64,000 nucleotides of DNA from NCBI GenBank assembly GCA_934777505.1, contig CAKVNM010000002.1, positions 62,001 through 126,000 on the forward strand, written 5' to 3'. This DNA comes from an uncultured Clostridia bacterium (GTDB lineage Bacteria > Bacillota > Clostridia > Christensenellales > UBA1242). The notes under the pieces are model-generated. The model was not told where the DNA came from, searched no databases, and saw nothing but the letters and a program-made list of their open reading frames with translations. The position numbers and the translations under genes are program-made. Positions 23,465 to 31,391 of the stretch are shown one piece after another (position 1 is the stretch's first letter; the number at the start of each line of letters is the position of its first letter).

Positions 23465-24555
23465 TAACCACAATTTTAAGTAACCTTAAATTTATTATTA
23501 TTGGTCTAGTAGTGATTATGGCAATAGTTGTTGCTTTGCGATACCCTAACTTACGAACCGCTGTGTTACTTTTATGTGCAGTAGGCTTCGTAGTCGGAAG
23601 TTGCTTCGCTGTAAATCAAATTGTCACTTACTATACTATCTCAGGACAGACTTACGGTGAAATTGCTTCGATTTTCGACAAAACACAAACAGAGTTTGAA
23701 AAAACTGACGATTACACATTCGAGTTTAGGAACTTCGGTTTGCAATCGACAGGAATTGCTAATCAATTCCAAGCACGAGCAACAGATACTCACAAAATTG
23801 ATATTGACCTATCAAACAACGACTGGTCAATCTTCGTAAATGAAACATTATTAACCGACATTACAAACACAAGTTCGACTTTATCTGGAAAGTTAAAATT
23901 CGTATTCAACGATACAAACGACAAAGAGATTAAAACAGACTCTTTGATTATCTCTATCTCTTTCGAAGAAAACACAACAGATATAGTATTGACAACAAAT
24001 GGTGGTGATATCGCTGTCAATCTCTGGAATAATTACTTATCAAAAAACGGCTTCAAACTAGAACTCAAAAAGACAGAACCTCGTCAAGTAAATAATATGA
24101 TTATTTATGATGAAGAACCTACTGAAAGCACTACAAAACCTAATAGTTATGTTGAAAGTGAATTTTCATCAACTGCTTTGCAATTTGATGTGTTTATAAA
24201 TAGAAATTTATACAATCAATATCGTTTTAACAATGCTTTAAAAATGTCTTTTAAGAATAAAGGCTCAGGCTTTGCAATTACAAACTATTCAGTTCTTGAT
24301 TTAAACCTTGAATACATAGATGAAACTAACGAGTATTACCATTTCAAAGCAACTCAACCAAACCTTATTGATTACACATTTTATATGTTTAACTTTTGCT
24401 TAACAGCAACAGAAAACTACTCAGACAATAATTTTTACGCCTTTTTTAAATATAATTTAGGTTCAAAAACTATTGGTTCTCAACAATATAGTCTTTATCT
24501 AAATCAATGCGTTTTCAATAACGACTGTAACTACACAAAATTTTTTAACGATTAA
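23461..24555 (+). CDS. Two-TM protein of the element, large exposed domain (2)
   Basis: The start is ATG 23461 (GGGGGTGAG site), overlapping the previous stop as ATGA; 364 residues. Two hydrophobic helices (FIIIGLVVIMAIVVAL; TAVLLLCAVGFVVGSCFAV) are followed by a beta-rich Asn/Thr-rich domain of about 310 residues. It resembles the preceding protein in layout, so they may be distant paralogues. No known domain recognised. Confidence 0.7.
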   Translation: MITTILSNLKFIIIGLVVIMAIVVALRYPNLRTAVLLLCAVGFVVGSCFAVNQIVTYYTISGQTYGEIASIFDKTQTEFEKTDDYTFEFRNFGLQSTGIANQFQARATDTHKIDIDLSNNDWSIFVNETLLTDITNTSSTLSGKLKFVFNDTNDKEIKTDSLIISISFEENTTDIVLTTNGGDIAVNLWNNYLSKNGFKLELKKTEPRQVNNMIIYDEEPTESTTKPNSYVESEFSSTALQFDVFINRNLYNQYRFNNALKMSFKNKGSGFAITNYSVLDLNLEYIDETNEYYHFKATQPNLIDYTFYMFNFCLTATENYSDNNFYAFFKYNLGSKTIGSQQYSLYLNQCVFNNDCNYTKFFND

Positions 24556-24573
24556 AACTAGGAGGAAAACATT

Positions 24574-26484
24574 ATGTCAAAAATTTTAAAAACAATAGGA
24601 CTCGTAAGCACGCTTGTTTGCGCTGGCGGTATCACAGTGGCTAGCGTTCCAAGTTTAAGAAATGACACAGCCGACAAGATAGCAGAAGATATCTCGCCAA
24701 AATATGCAGAAGTTGTCAAGTCAAATCAAGACCAAGCAGATAAAATCTATTCTCTTGAAGAAGTTATAAAATCTTCACCAAAAGTTAGTAAAGTTAGTTT
24801 AAATCTAGGTGAAAATTTTTATTTCGACAACGCCGACATATTCGTTCGTGGCGAGAACAATGAAGTCTGGAGAGTTGATTTTCAAGACCAAAAAACATCA
24901 CACGACTTGTATCTTGCACAAGGTCAAACAATTGAATTTAAGATTGCTAGTACTGTTGAAGACAGCGATTTAATCAACAGAAAAAACAGCACTGTCCACG
25001 CTGTAATTAACGGTGTGCGTCAAGAAAACAACGCAGTTTCAGTCACTGCTGACGGCACACAGAATGTTATCATTTCAGCGGTTAAATTCGTTGAGCCACT
25101 AGAAAGCAAAATCATTGGTTCATTTATGTGTGATTTTGCAAATAACAACAGTATTTCATATTTGAAATTCAATCAAGACAACACTGTTGATTATGCTTAT
25201 GACGACAACATCATTCAGTCAACTACTTACACTATTGAAAATAACATTGCAAAGTGTAAAATCGGTGAAAATAATTATGAATTTACTTATAACGCTAGCA
25301 CAGGCGGTTTAAATATGCGAATGAACGCAGAAACAATCATTGACATGAGTTCATGCTTTGATATCAATTTGTTCGGTATTTCAGGCTCAGCGGACGCCAA
25401 GCATTTTATTTCAGTTTTTTGTCAGCATTACGGTATTGATGTCAAGACTTATAATATCGAGACAGGCGAACAACAACAGTACTCTTACTACTATGACAAC
25501 GAAATGCTAATCTGTCGCAATGCAGAAATCAAGACAACTTTTAAGATTAACGACAACAATACTTTTACAATGTATGAAGACGGTGTTGAAGTTTGCACTT
25601 TGTCGAAAGAAAATGCAAGTTTGTTGAATGATAAAATCAATATCAATCTAAACGAACAATACACCACAACTTACAAAAACGCTTACTGTTCGCTTGAATT
25701 GAATTCAGAAACACAAGCAACATTTTACAACAGTCAATACGATGTTTCATTCGTCTTCGAGTATGTGAAAACTAACAACAAAATTAGCATTAAACCAGAT
25801 ACAGAAGTTAAAGTTAACAATCAAGTTGTTAATGTATCTTTTGAGTTTGAATTTATCATTAACTCACAGTTTAACACTGCTTTTAGAGTTGTCAATTTTG
25901 AAGAAAAAACAAACGATTTTACTTTTGTAAATTGTGAAAATGGACTTGGCGTGGAGGCAACAGTAAAAGTCTACAACGCAGACGGCTCAATTTCAAAAAC
26001 TTACTCTAACACAAATCTTCGTGGTGCAATTTTACAAAAAGGTGGAAAAATCGTTTTTGAAATGACATCAGACGAAAATTCACTTTACACTTATTCTATC
26101 ACAAGTGATACTTTGAAAGTAACTTGTGATAACAACACTTACACGCTTGAAATCAAAGACGATAATTTGTCGTTACTTTCAACATTTACTGTTGTTGAAA
26201 GCCCATTTAAAAATACCAATTCTCCACTACATTCGTTAACTGGAAAATACACTTGTGAATCTGACGAAAAAATGTACATTGACTTCGATTTAAGCGAAAA
26301 CAATTGCATGAACAGCAGTCGTAGCGAAGATTTGTTTACAATTGTGGGTTACAACAACAATGAAATTGTTTTGCGTGCAACAGATGGTAGTACTGTTATA
26401 GTTAATTACGAGTATATTAAAGACACCGATACAATCTTCTTTGACGGTTTTGAGTTAACCAAAAATTCAACCACAGACAAGTAA
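24574..26484 (+). CDS. Large secreted protein of the element, adsorption-protein candidate
   Basis: This 636-residue product has a strong AGGAGG site and a signal peptide (KTIGLVSTLVCAGGITVASVPSL), with no other clear transmembrane helix. After residue 70 it consists of beta-rich segments of about 90 residues with a repeated look (for example IIGSFMCDFANNNSISYLKFN near 185 and LTGKYTCESDEKMYIDFDL near 555), like strung lipocalin-type barrels. Size, secretion and position before the pI-like ATPase suggest a pIII-like host-recognition protein. This is an inference from layout; no homologue is recognised. Confidence 0.65.
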   Translation: MSKILKTIGLVSTLVCAGGITVASVPSLRNDTADKIAEDISPKYAEVVKSNQDQADKIYSLEEVIKSSPKVSKVSLNLGENFYFDNADIFVRGENNEVWRVDFQDQKTSHDLYLAQGQTIEFKIASTVEDSDLINRKNSTVHAVINGVRQENNAVSVTADGTQNVIISAVKFVEPLESKIIGSFMCDFANNNSISYLKFNQDNTVDYAYDDNIIQSTTYTIENNIAKCKIGENNYEFTYNASTGGLNMRMNAETIIDMSSCFDINLFGISGSADAKHFISVFCQHYGIDVKTYNIETGEQQQYSYYYDNEMLICRNAEIKTTFKINDNNTFTMYEDGVEVCTLSKENASLLNDKININLNEQYTTTYKNAYCSLELNSETQATFYNSQYDVSFVFEYVKTNNKISIKPDTEVKVNNQVVNVSFEFEFIINSQFNTAFRVVNFEEKTNDFTFVNCENGLGVEATVKVYNADGSISKTYSNTNLRGAILQKGGKIVFEMTSDENSLYTYSITSDTLKVTCDNNTYTLEIKDDNLSLLSTFTVVESPFKNTNSPLHSLTGKYTCESDEKMYIDFDLSENNCMNSSRSEDLFTIVGYNNNEIVLRATDGSTVIVNYEYIKDTDTIFFDGFELTKNSTTDK

Positions 26485-26492
26485 AAAAACTT

Positions 26493-26529
26493 TAATTCCA
26501 CCCTAGCAAGTCGCTAGGGCTTGGGATTA
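26493..26529. other. Strong two-part hairpin before the ATPase gene
   Basis: TAATTCC and GGGATTA form an outer stem; CCCTAGC and GCTAGGG form an inner 7-bp stem around AAGTC. There is no T run, so it is not a standard terminator. It could be an attenuator or, in a single-stranded DNA phage, a packaging or replication hairpin. Confidence 0.5.
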
Positions 26530-26577
26530 AAAATTTCAAAAATGACTAAATTTTAAACTATGCCAAAGTAAAACAAA

Positions 26578-28026
26578 ATGCAAATGCTACAAAAATCTTT
26601 ATTAAATAAAGAAAATTTCAAAAGCGTGTTTTATGGCGAATGGTCGAAAACACGCTTTTTTAAAAAACCACACTTAACAAAACCAAGAAAAACACCACAC
26701 TTAACAAAATCTAAAAAATATAAACATTCTTCATTTTTTAAAGCGTTTAACTGGTCACTGCTCAAATTCGATTTTATTCACATTTTAAGCCGAACATATT
26801 ACTACATAGATTTCTTATTTTGGTTCATGATTGACCTTTTAATCATATTTTTGAATGATTGGTCAACGACGCTTAAATCAACGCTTAACATAGTGCTTTT
26901 AACGCCTGTAACAATTCTCTCAATTATTGCTTTTATCAACTTAATAAGAAATATATTTTATAAAGTAAAGTATAACTTATTTAAAGAATATATTTCGAGC
27001 ATGGCAAGGGTCTGTTTCGCATCAGGAGGACCAGGTTCAGGAAAATCATCTTTGACGATTGTAATTACTGTTTTAAGAGCAAAAATGATGTGGTTAAAGT
27101 TAAAATTTAAAGCCTTTTCATACCGCAGAAAAAATTACAGTAAATTGAGTGATGACGCAAAAAAAGACTATGACGAAGTTATTAACTCGTACAATTATTT
27201 TATTGCGCACCCTAATAAAATTCCGTGCCTATTTTCTAACATTCCAATCAAAGATTATCACGACAGATTTTCATATCGCTTAACCAAAGACCACTTATTT
27301 CAGAAAAAACGCTTACCGTTATATTCTGTTTTATTCTCTGACGAAATTGGAAATCAGTTCAAAGCGACAAAAGGAACAAATACCAACCTTGAACCTTTAA
27401 GTCAATTAGCACGCTTTATCCGACATTTTTTTGACGGTGCGTGGCACTGTACTGAACAGGAAATCTCGAAGACATTTATTGACATTAGGCGTGTTTCTGG
27501 GTCAAACTTATGGCTTTATCGCCAAACTTGGGTCATGAAACCAAAAAGGCTCTCGTGGCTGTTTGACTCGCTAAAATCAACGATTATGTATCATGAAAAT
27601 ATGCTTCAATTTTACAAATCTGACTCGAAGCAATACTGTCATCACTTGAAAGCGTCAAAGCGTCTTTCCAAACTTTTTTCACCATTCTTAAACTTTCTAT
27701 ACAAACTTATTTGTGGAATCGGTTGGAGAAAGTACGAAGCACAAGAACTAGGAAATTTCGAAAACGGAAATGGAAAAGAAAGTGCAATCAAATTCATTTA
27801 TGTACCTGCGTGTCTTAATGCCAAGTACAGCGATAGAACTTATCGCGCTCTATATAGTGCAAAAAATTTACCACTAGTTCAAAGCGAGTTCACAAGTTTG
27901 AATTTAACAGAAGAAGAACTTGTCGAGTTATTTAAAACAACGGAAGAAATTGAAGAAGAAAAAAAGGAGAAAGAAAATGGAAAAAATCCAAAAAGAAAGT
28001 CAAGAAAAAAATCTAATAAGCAGTGA
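26578..28026 (+). CDS. Zot/pI-like membrane ATPase
   Basis: This 482-residue protein has two transmembrane segments (about 78-95 and 104-124) followed by a P-loop ATPase. Walker A is GGPGSGKS (150-157), the Walker B-like strand ends VLFSDEIG (Asp255-Glu256), and a FIRHFFDGAWHCTEQE segment looks like the Zot/HerA sensor region. The C-terminus is Lys/Glu-rich. Zot/pI proteins drive assembly and export of filamentous phage; the name does not imply a toxin here. No ribosome binding site is visible before ATG 26578. It overlaps the next gene by 50 nt. Confidence in P-loop ATPase is high; in Zot/pI moderate. Confidence 0.7.
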   Translation: MQMLQKSLLNKENFKSVFYGEWSKTRFFKKPHLTKPRKTPHLTKSKKYKHSSFFKAFNWSLLKFDFIHILSRTYYYIDFLFWFMIDLLIIFLNDWSTTLKSTLNIVLLTPVTILSIIAFINLIRNIFYKVKYNLFKEYISSMARVCFASGGPGSGKSSLTIVITVLRAKMMWLKLKFKAFSYRRKNYSKLSDDAKKDYDEVINSYNYFIAHPNKIPCLFSNIPIKDYHDRFSYRLTKDHLFQKKRLPLYSVLFSDEIGNQFKATKGTNTNLEPLSQLARFIRHFFDGAWHCTEQEISKTFIDIRRVSGSNLWLYRQTWVMKPKRLSWLFDSLKSTIMYHENMLQFYKSDSKQYCHHLKASKRLSKLFSPFLNFLYKLICGIGWRKYEAQELGNFENGNGKESAIKFIYVPACLNAKYSDRTYRALYSAKNLPLVQSEFTSLNLTEEELVELFKTTEEIEEEKKEKENGKNPKRKSRKKSNKQ

Positions 28027-28222
28027 AAAAATGTTTAGCGTTCTCAACCAAAAATCTTCTGAGTATATTAAATATTTTTTCCCTTCTAATCAAGTTGACT
28101 TGAACGAGAAAGGTTACCCTGTCTGTAAAAAATGTCATGAGCCACGCTATTGTGTTTTTAACACTGACGGAGTTGAGCGTGTTGCCCCAGCCCCTTGCAA
28201 GTGCATGAAAGAAAGTTTTTAA
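27977..28222 (+). CDS. Small Cys4 zinc-ribbon-like protein
   Basis: An 81-residue product from the ATG after AAAAGGAGAAAG, inside the end of the ATPase gene. It carries CKKCHEPRYC and a second pair CKC near the end, with spacing like the N-terminal cysteine cluster of DnaC/DnaI-type proteins, but without an ATPase domain. A DNA-binding role is possible. Confidence 0.6.
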   Translation: MEKIQKESQEKNLISSEKMFSVLNQKSSEYIKYFFPSNQVDLNEKGYPVCKKCHEPRYCVFNTDGVERVAPAPCKCMKESF

Positions 28223-28240
28223 AAAAATTTTAAAAAACAG

Positions 28241-28269
28241 TTGACAAAGTGTAGCGAGATACATATAAT
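28241..28269 (+). promoter_or_regulatory. Perfect consensus promoter of the RHH-like gene
   Basis: TTGACA (28241-28246), 17 nt, TATAAT (28264-28269). It is the strongest promoter in the element and lies within the palindrome at 28251-28287. Confidence 0.85.
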
Positions 28270-28287
28270 ATTTTTGTATCTCACTAC
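28251..28287. promoter_or_regulatory. Operator palindrome over the promoter
   Basis: GTAGCGAGATACA and TGTATCTCACTAC are 13-nt arms with one mismatch, separated by 11 nt that contain the -10 box. A protein bound here would shut the promoter. The adjacent RHH-like gene is the obvious candidate. Confidence 0.75.
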
Positions 28288-28303
28288 AAAAGGGGGTGAA
28301 ATT

Positions 28304-28480
28304 TTGACAGATACCAAGAAGTCTAGGGCTAAATATTTTCAAGAAAGAAGAAAAAAGAAAACAAGTTTTAGTGTTTTAATAGATAATGAACATGGCGAAA
28401 AATTAAGAAAACATTTAAAACAAACAAACCAAACAAAAACCAAATGGTTAATTGAAAAAATAGACCAAGACACAAAATAA
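28304..28480 (+). CDS. Small ribbon-helix-helix-like protein, probable autorepressor
   Basis: The frame has no ATG; a TTG at 28304 follows an AAAGGGGGTGA site, giving 58 residues (MTDTKKSRAKYFQERRKKK at the start). The pattern KTSFSVLIDNEHGEKLRKHLKQTNQTKTKWLIEKI fits a strand followed by two helices, as in Arc/CopG ribbon-helix-helix proteins. Placement behind a consensus promoter wrapped in a palindrome suggests self-repression and perhaps control of copy number. Confidence 0.6.
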   Translation: MTDTKKSRAKYFQERRKKKTSFSVLIDNEHGEKLRKHLKQTNQTKTKWLIEKIDQDTK

Positions 28481-28483
28481 AAA

Positions 28484-28593
28484 TAGGTTAATAACTCCAC
28501 CGTCCAAAGCGAATTATTAACCTACTTCACCACACTTAGCAAAACAAAAATGCTATGCTTTTTGCTTCACAAAGTGACGATTTAGTATAGCAT
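28484..28593. repeat. Nested inverted repeats downstream of the RHH-like gene
   Basis: TAGGTTAATAA (28484-28494) and TTATTAACCTA (28514-28524) form a perfect 11-bp stem with a 19-nt loop. ATGCTAT (28550-28556) and ATAGCAT (28587-28593) form a second with an inner TTCAC/GTGA hairpin. No T run follows. No gene is present here. Confidence 0.55.
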
Positions 28594-28650
28594 AAGTCGA
28601 TTTTATTTTGCAAGTGTAAAAACAAAAATAAATTTAAAAAGGAGTTAAAT

Positions 28651-29043
28651 ATGGACGAGAAAAAAAGATATGAATTTATAAGAGATGTTGTTGATTCTGA
28701 CTATTATATCTTAGATACATTAACTGGTGAAAAAATAAATGATGTTTCCTACATTACAAGTCTTCTCAATCGACTTTGTGATGCAGCAGAAAGATTAAGA
28801 CTAGAAAATAAACAATTAAATGTTAAATATAAAGAAGTTTTATATCAAAAAAATTTTGCAATAGAGCAAATTAAATCACAAGAAAATTTTTTAGAACTAC
28901 TTAAACAGTCGCAAAAACAATCCGTTATAAATATTTTAAACAAAATCATGTTATTGTGCAAAAATGGGATTAGTGACTATTGGTCATGCAAATACATTCT
29001 TACGATAATCGAAAATCAAATTCAAAAATTGCAAGGAGAATAA
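28651..29043 (+). CDS. Coiled-coil element protein, paralogue 1
   Basis: A 130-residue product with AAAAGGAG site. The first 35 residues (KKRYEFIRDVVDSDYYILDTLTGEKIND) are shared with 29150-29566, followed by a coiled coil (AAERLRLENKQLNVKYKEV) and an isoleucine-rich C-terminal helix. Similar small proteins with an ILDTLTGE-type start occur in Bacillota phages without assigned function. Confidence 0.65.
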   Translation: MDEKKRYEFIRDVVDSDYYILDTLTGEKINDVSYITSLLNRLCDAAERLRLENKQLNVKYKEVLYQKNFAIEQIKSQENFLELLKQSQKQSVINILNKIMLLCKNGISDYWSCKYILTIIENQIQKLQGE

Positions 29044-29046
29044 AAA

Positions 29047-29172
29047 ATGAAAAATCGATTTAAAATGCACGACGCTAACCCTAACTTATCACACGAAGAA
29101 GCATTGCAATTTGCAATAGCAAAAATTAAAAAGGAGTTAAAAGTTAAAAATGAACGAGAAAAAAAGATATGA
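29047..29172 (+). CDS. Very small protein between the coiled-coil paralogues
   Basis: A 41-residue frame (MKNRFKMHDANPNLSHEEALQ) with a good AAGGAG site at the end of the preceding gene. It overlaps the next gene by 23 nt. Position and ribosome binding site support it; function unknown. Confidence 0.45.
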   Translation: MKNRFKMHDANPNLSHEEALQFAIAKIKKELKVKNEREKKI

Positions 29173-29566
29173 ATTTAATAGAGATAGTTCTTCACCTATA
29201 CCTTATATCTTAGATACATTAACTGGTGAAAAAACTAGCAATTTTCCTCACATTGCAAACCTTCTCAATCAGCAAGATAAACGCATAAAAGATTTAGAAA
29301 ATATGAATAGCAGATTATCGCAAGGAATTTATTGGGGAAACGGAGAACATTTTTGCGATGTTGTAAGCAGGTTAAAACAAGAAAATCAACAACTTAAAGA
29401 AGAAAATGGTTATATTATTTTTTCCGATGGTTTTGATGAGAATGGCAATAGAGTTTGTAAACAAGAATTTGTTAAATATAAGGACAAATTTCATGAATTA
29501 GTTGAAGAAATAAAACAACTTAAACAAAGCAATGTTACAACAAAACTAAAAAGGAGTAAGGAATGA
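29150..29566 (+). CDS. Coiled-coil element protein, paralogue 2
   Basis: A 138-residue product with AAAAGGAG site. The N-terminus and its DNA closely match 28651-29043 (both encode EKKRYEF and YILDTLTGEK with near-identical codons), so this is a recent tandem duplication. A long coiled coil follows (DKRIKDLENMNSRL, then SRLKQENQQLKEEN). Confidence 0.65.
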   Translation: MNEKKRYEFNRDSSSPIPYILDTLTGEKTSNFPHIANLLNQQDKRIKDLENMNSRLSQGIYWGNGEHFCDVVSRLKQENQQLKEENGYIIFSDGFDENGNRVCKQEFVKYKDKFHELVEEIKQLKQSNVTTKLKRSKE

Positions 29567-29748
29567 GAAGATTTGAATATGGAAATCGTTTTATTAGGGA
29601 TACAGAATTAAAATTAAATTTATACCTTGAAGAAGTTATTGATTTACTCAATTGTCAAAACGAACGAATTAAAAAATTGAACAAACAAATTAAAGAACTG
29701 GAAGAAGAAATGTTACAACGAGAAAGTAAGATTAAAACTAAAAGTTAA
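29563..29748 (+). CDS. Coiled-coil element protein, paralogue 3 (short)
   Basis: A 61-residue protein (MRRFEYGNRFIRDTELKLN) with AAAAGGAG site, overlapping the previous gene by ATGA. It keeps the RFEY...IRD start and the LLNCQNERIKKLNKQIKELEEE coiled coil but lacks the TLTGE segment, so it looks like a shortened third copy. Confidence 0.6.
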   Translation: MRRFEYGNRFIRDTELKLNLYLEEVIDLLNCQNERIKKLNKQIKELEEEMLQRESKIKTKS

Positions 29749-30178
29749 TTCATCTTATTAGAGCATATCTCTTATTTGTCAAAGTCAAGACTTAAAAAAC
29801 GAAATATTTTGTTTTTAAATAACACACAATTTTTAGACATTTAACGAAGTGAAAAAAAATAAATAAACGCTTTTATTTAATTTTTTTAAATGTTTAAAAA
29901 TTGTGAAATAAAAACAAAAACTTGCATTAAAGAATATGACTTTGACTTTGCAACAAATATGCTCAATAAAAACAAATTAACTTAGTTCTAAACTTTATTA
30001 ATAAAAGAACGCGAAACAACCGCATAAAAAGAAACGCAAGCAATAGCGAGCGTAACACGCTGTGTTTCCATGCAAAATCTTTGATTTTGCATACTTTCAA
30101 AAAAATTGAATTCCGACCAAATCGAAGACCGTGCCGGTTCTTTCAAAAAATCCAGAAATCACAAAGGAGTAGAAAAAA
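29749..30178. other. 430-bp non-coding region, candidate replication origin
   Basis: No gene is visible. It holds a long imperfect inverted repeat (29825-29844 with 29886-29905; 19 of 20 pairs, 41-nt loop), an AGCGT/ACGCT hairpin near 30048-30062, and a perfect 10-bp hairpin ATGCAAAATC-TTT-GATTTTGCAT (30070-30092) without a T run. It lies directly upstream of the replication-type gene. Such clusters are typical of origins in small replicons. Confidence 0.5.
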
Positions 30179-30823
30179 ATGCTAAATTATGAATTACAGT
30201 TGACGAAGTTCGCTAAAATTGCAGCAATTGCAGAATTATCAAGCGATGTTCAAACGCTGTATTTTCAACTAATGTCACAGTTTAAATATCGTTATTTTCC
30301 TGATTCTCTTAAACTTGATAACATAACTTTACATAATTGCACTCAACTACCTTTTGAAAGACTCCGCAGAGCGCGTGCAAAATTACAAAAACTTGAATTG
30401 ATTAGTTATACTTCTGGCGGTGGTTCAGCACCAGGCGAATACATTATTTTCGATTTGTCAAAAAAAGAGTACAAAAATCTAGTAACAGATGTTAAAAGAT
30501 TAAACCTGCTCCCAGATGTCAAAATCGCCAGCAAGATAGACATTTTAAAATCTTTCGAGCAATTTCCCAAAGAAAACAAATTTTACGCTGAGTTTATTTA
30601 CAGAGTGCTTGAAAAAGCGCTTAAAAACCAACAAACAGGAATTTACGCCAACGAGTATATGACCGCTATTGATTTTTTGAAAGCGAGCACAGAACTCACA
30701 ATACCTTTTATTTTCAAGTTAACAGAAACTTTCAAATATAAACCCGACATTGAAAACAAAGAAGCATATGTTTTAGCGTGCCTAACAAATTTTACAAAAG
30801 AACTTAGGAGAAAGAGAGCATGA
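30179..30823 (+). CDS. Winged-helix replication-type protein (replisome-organiser-like)
   Basis: A 214-residue protein with an AAAGGAG site. Residues 20-95 look like a winged helix as in the N-terminus of phage replisome organisers and DnaD-like proteins (LSSDVQTLYFQLMSQFKYRYFPDSL, LPFERLRRARAKLQKLELI, then a beta wing SYTSGGGSAPGEYIIF). The C-terminal half is helical. I see no HUH relaxase or Rep-type catalytic tyrosine motif. Position next to hairpins fits replication initiation, but this is inference. Confidence 0.55.
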   Translation: MLNYELQLTKFAKIAAIAELSSDVQTLYFQLMSQFKYRYFPDSLKLDNITLHNCTQLPFERLRRARAKLQKLELISYTSGGGSAPGEYIIFDLSKKEYKNLVTDVKRLNLLPDVKIASKIDILKSFEQFPKENKFYAEFIYRVLEKALKNQQTGIYANEYMTAIDFLKASTELTIPFIFKLTETFKYKPDIENKEAYVLACLTNFTKELRRKRA

Positions 30824-30936
30824 ATAAAGATATTTTTAATTTAGAAATAGCGGCGAAATTGCCACTTACAGGGCAATTTCAGTTTCCGAAGATAAATCCG
30901 TTATGTGACGAATGGTGGGTGAAAATGACGAAATAG
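30820..30936 (+). CDS. Small terminal protein of the element
   Basis: A 38-residue frame beginning MNKDIFNLEIAAKLPLTGQF, coupled to the previous gene by ATGA overlap, with a TTAGGAG site. Too short to assign; it may be real because of the coupling and the terminator that follows at 30966. Confidence 0.45.
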   Translation: MNKDIFNLEIAAKLPLTGQFQFPKINPLCDEWWVKMTK

Positions 30937-30965
30937 TTTCTGAATAGTTTAAAATAACACAAAAA

Positions 30966-30991
30966 AGCACTTAAAAAGTAAGTGCTGTTTT
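30966..30991 (+). terminator. Terminator at the end of the element's operon
   Basis: AGCACTT pairs with AAGTGCT, followed by GTTTTT. It is 30 nt past the last small gene. Confidence 0.75.
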
Positions 30992-31042
30992 TGCGTGTAC
31001 TTAAAACATCGTCAAAAAGATTATGTTTTAAAAAAATTTGTC

Positions 31043-31129
31043 CCACAAAATTCACTAACAAAACTAGATTTCCACCACAAAATCAACTAACAAAACTGAA
31101 TTTGTACCACAAAATCAACTAACAAAACA
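31043..31129 (+). repeat. Three iteron-like repeats, 32-bp period
   Basis: CCACAAAATCAACTAACAAA begins at 31043 (one variant base cluster), 31075 and 31107, an exact 32-bp spacing, about three DNA turns. An A+T-rich stretch (31137-31205) and a GCGTGCACGC palindrome follow. The arrangement is like an iteron-type origin. It lies between the last gene and the right end. Confidence 0.65.
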
Positions 31130-31168
31130 CCTTCCTATATATTATATATATAATCATAGAAAGAACTA

Positions 31169-31197
31169 TTGACAGATTAGATTGATAATAATATATA
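31169..31197 (+). promoter_or_regulatory. Orphan promoter near the right end
   Basis: TTGACA (31169-31174), 17 nt, TATATT (31192-31197). No gene follows before the right attachment site. Downstream lies a 10-bp inverted repeat (31228-31237 with 31292-31301). In the integrated form a transcript would run through attR to the terminator at 31404-31432. The stretch 31205-31379 has no other gene that I can see. Confidence 0.5.
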
Positions 31198-31300
31198 TTT
31201 TAATAACAATGCGTGCACGCACGCAAGAATGACATAACATGAGTTTAAAACTTTTTTCTAAATTTCACATTACACTTTTTTAATTAATTATTTATGTCAT

Positions 31301-31391
31301 TTAAAACAATGTCTTTCTGTAATTAGGCACTTTTATTTCGCAATAAAACAATTTTTTAAGTATATCTGCACCTTTCGCTTTGGGACTACCA
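31301..31391 (-). other. Alternative 3' coding segment of the integrase (circular form)
   Basis: Reading the minus strand from the attR core in the integrase frame gives GSPKAKGADILKKLFYCEI and 10 more residues before TAA at 31303-31301. In the integrated chromosome this segment is detached from the gene. In the excised circle it would provide the natural end of the integrase. Confidence 0.6.

Noticed and set aside
26578..28026. Zot-like gene as a toxin
   Set aside because: The similarity is to the ATPase part shared by phage assembly proteins. Nothing in the sequence suggests secretion of a toxic fragment.
31043..31129. Three regularly spaced repeats as a small CRISPR array
   Set aside because: The gaps between repeats are only about 9 nt, far too short for spacers, they resemble each other, and no cas gene is near. 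An iteron-like array fits better.
31380..31391. Second tRNA-Glu at the right end of the element
   Set aside because: Only the last 12 nt of the tRNA are present. There is no cloverleaf upstream.
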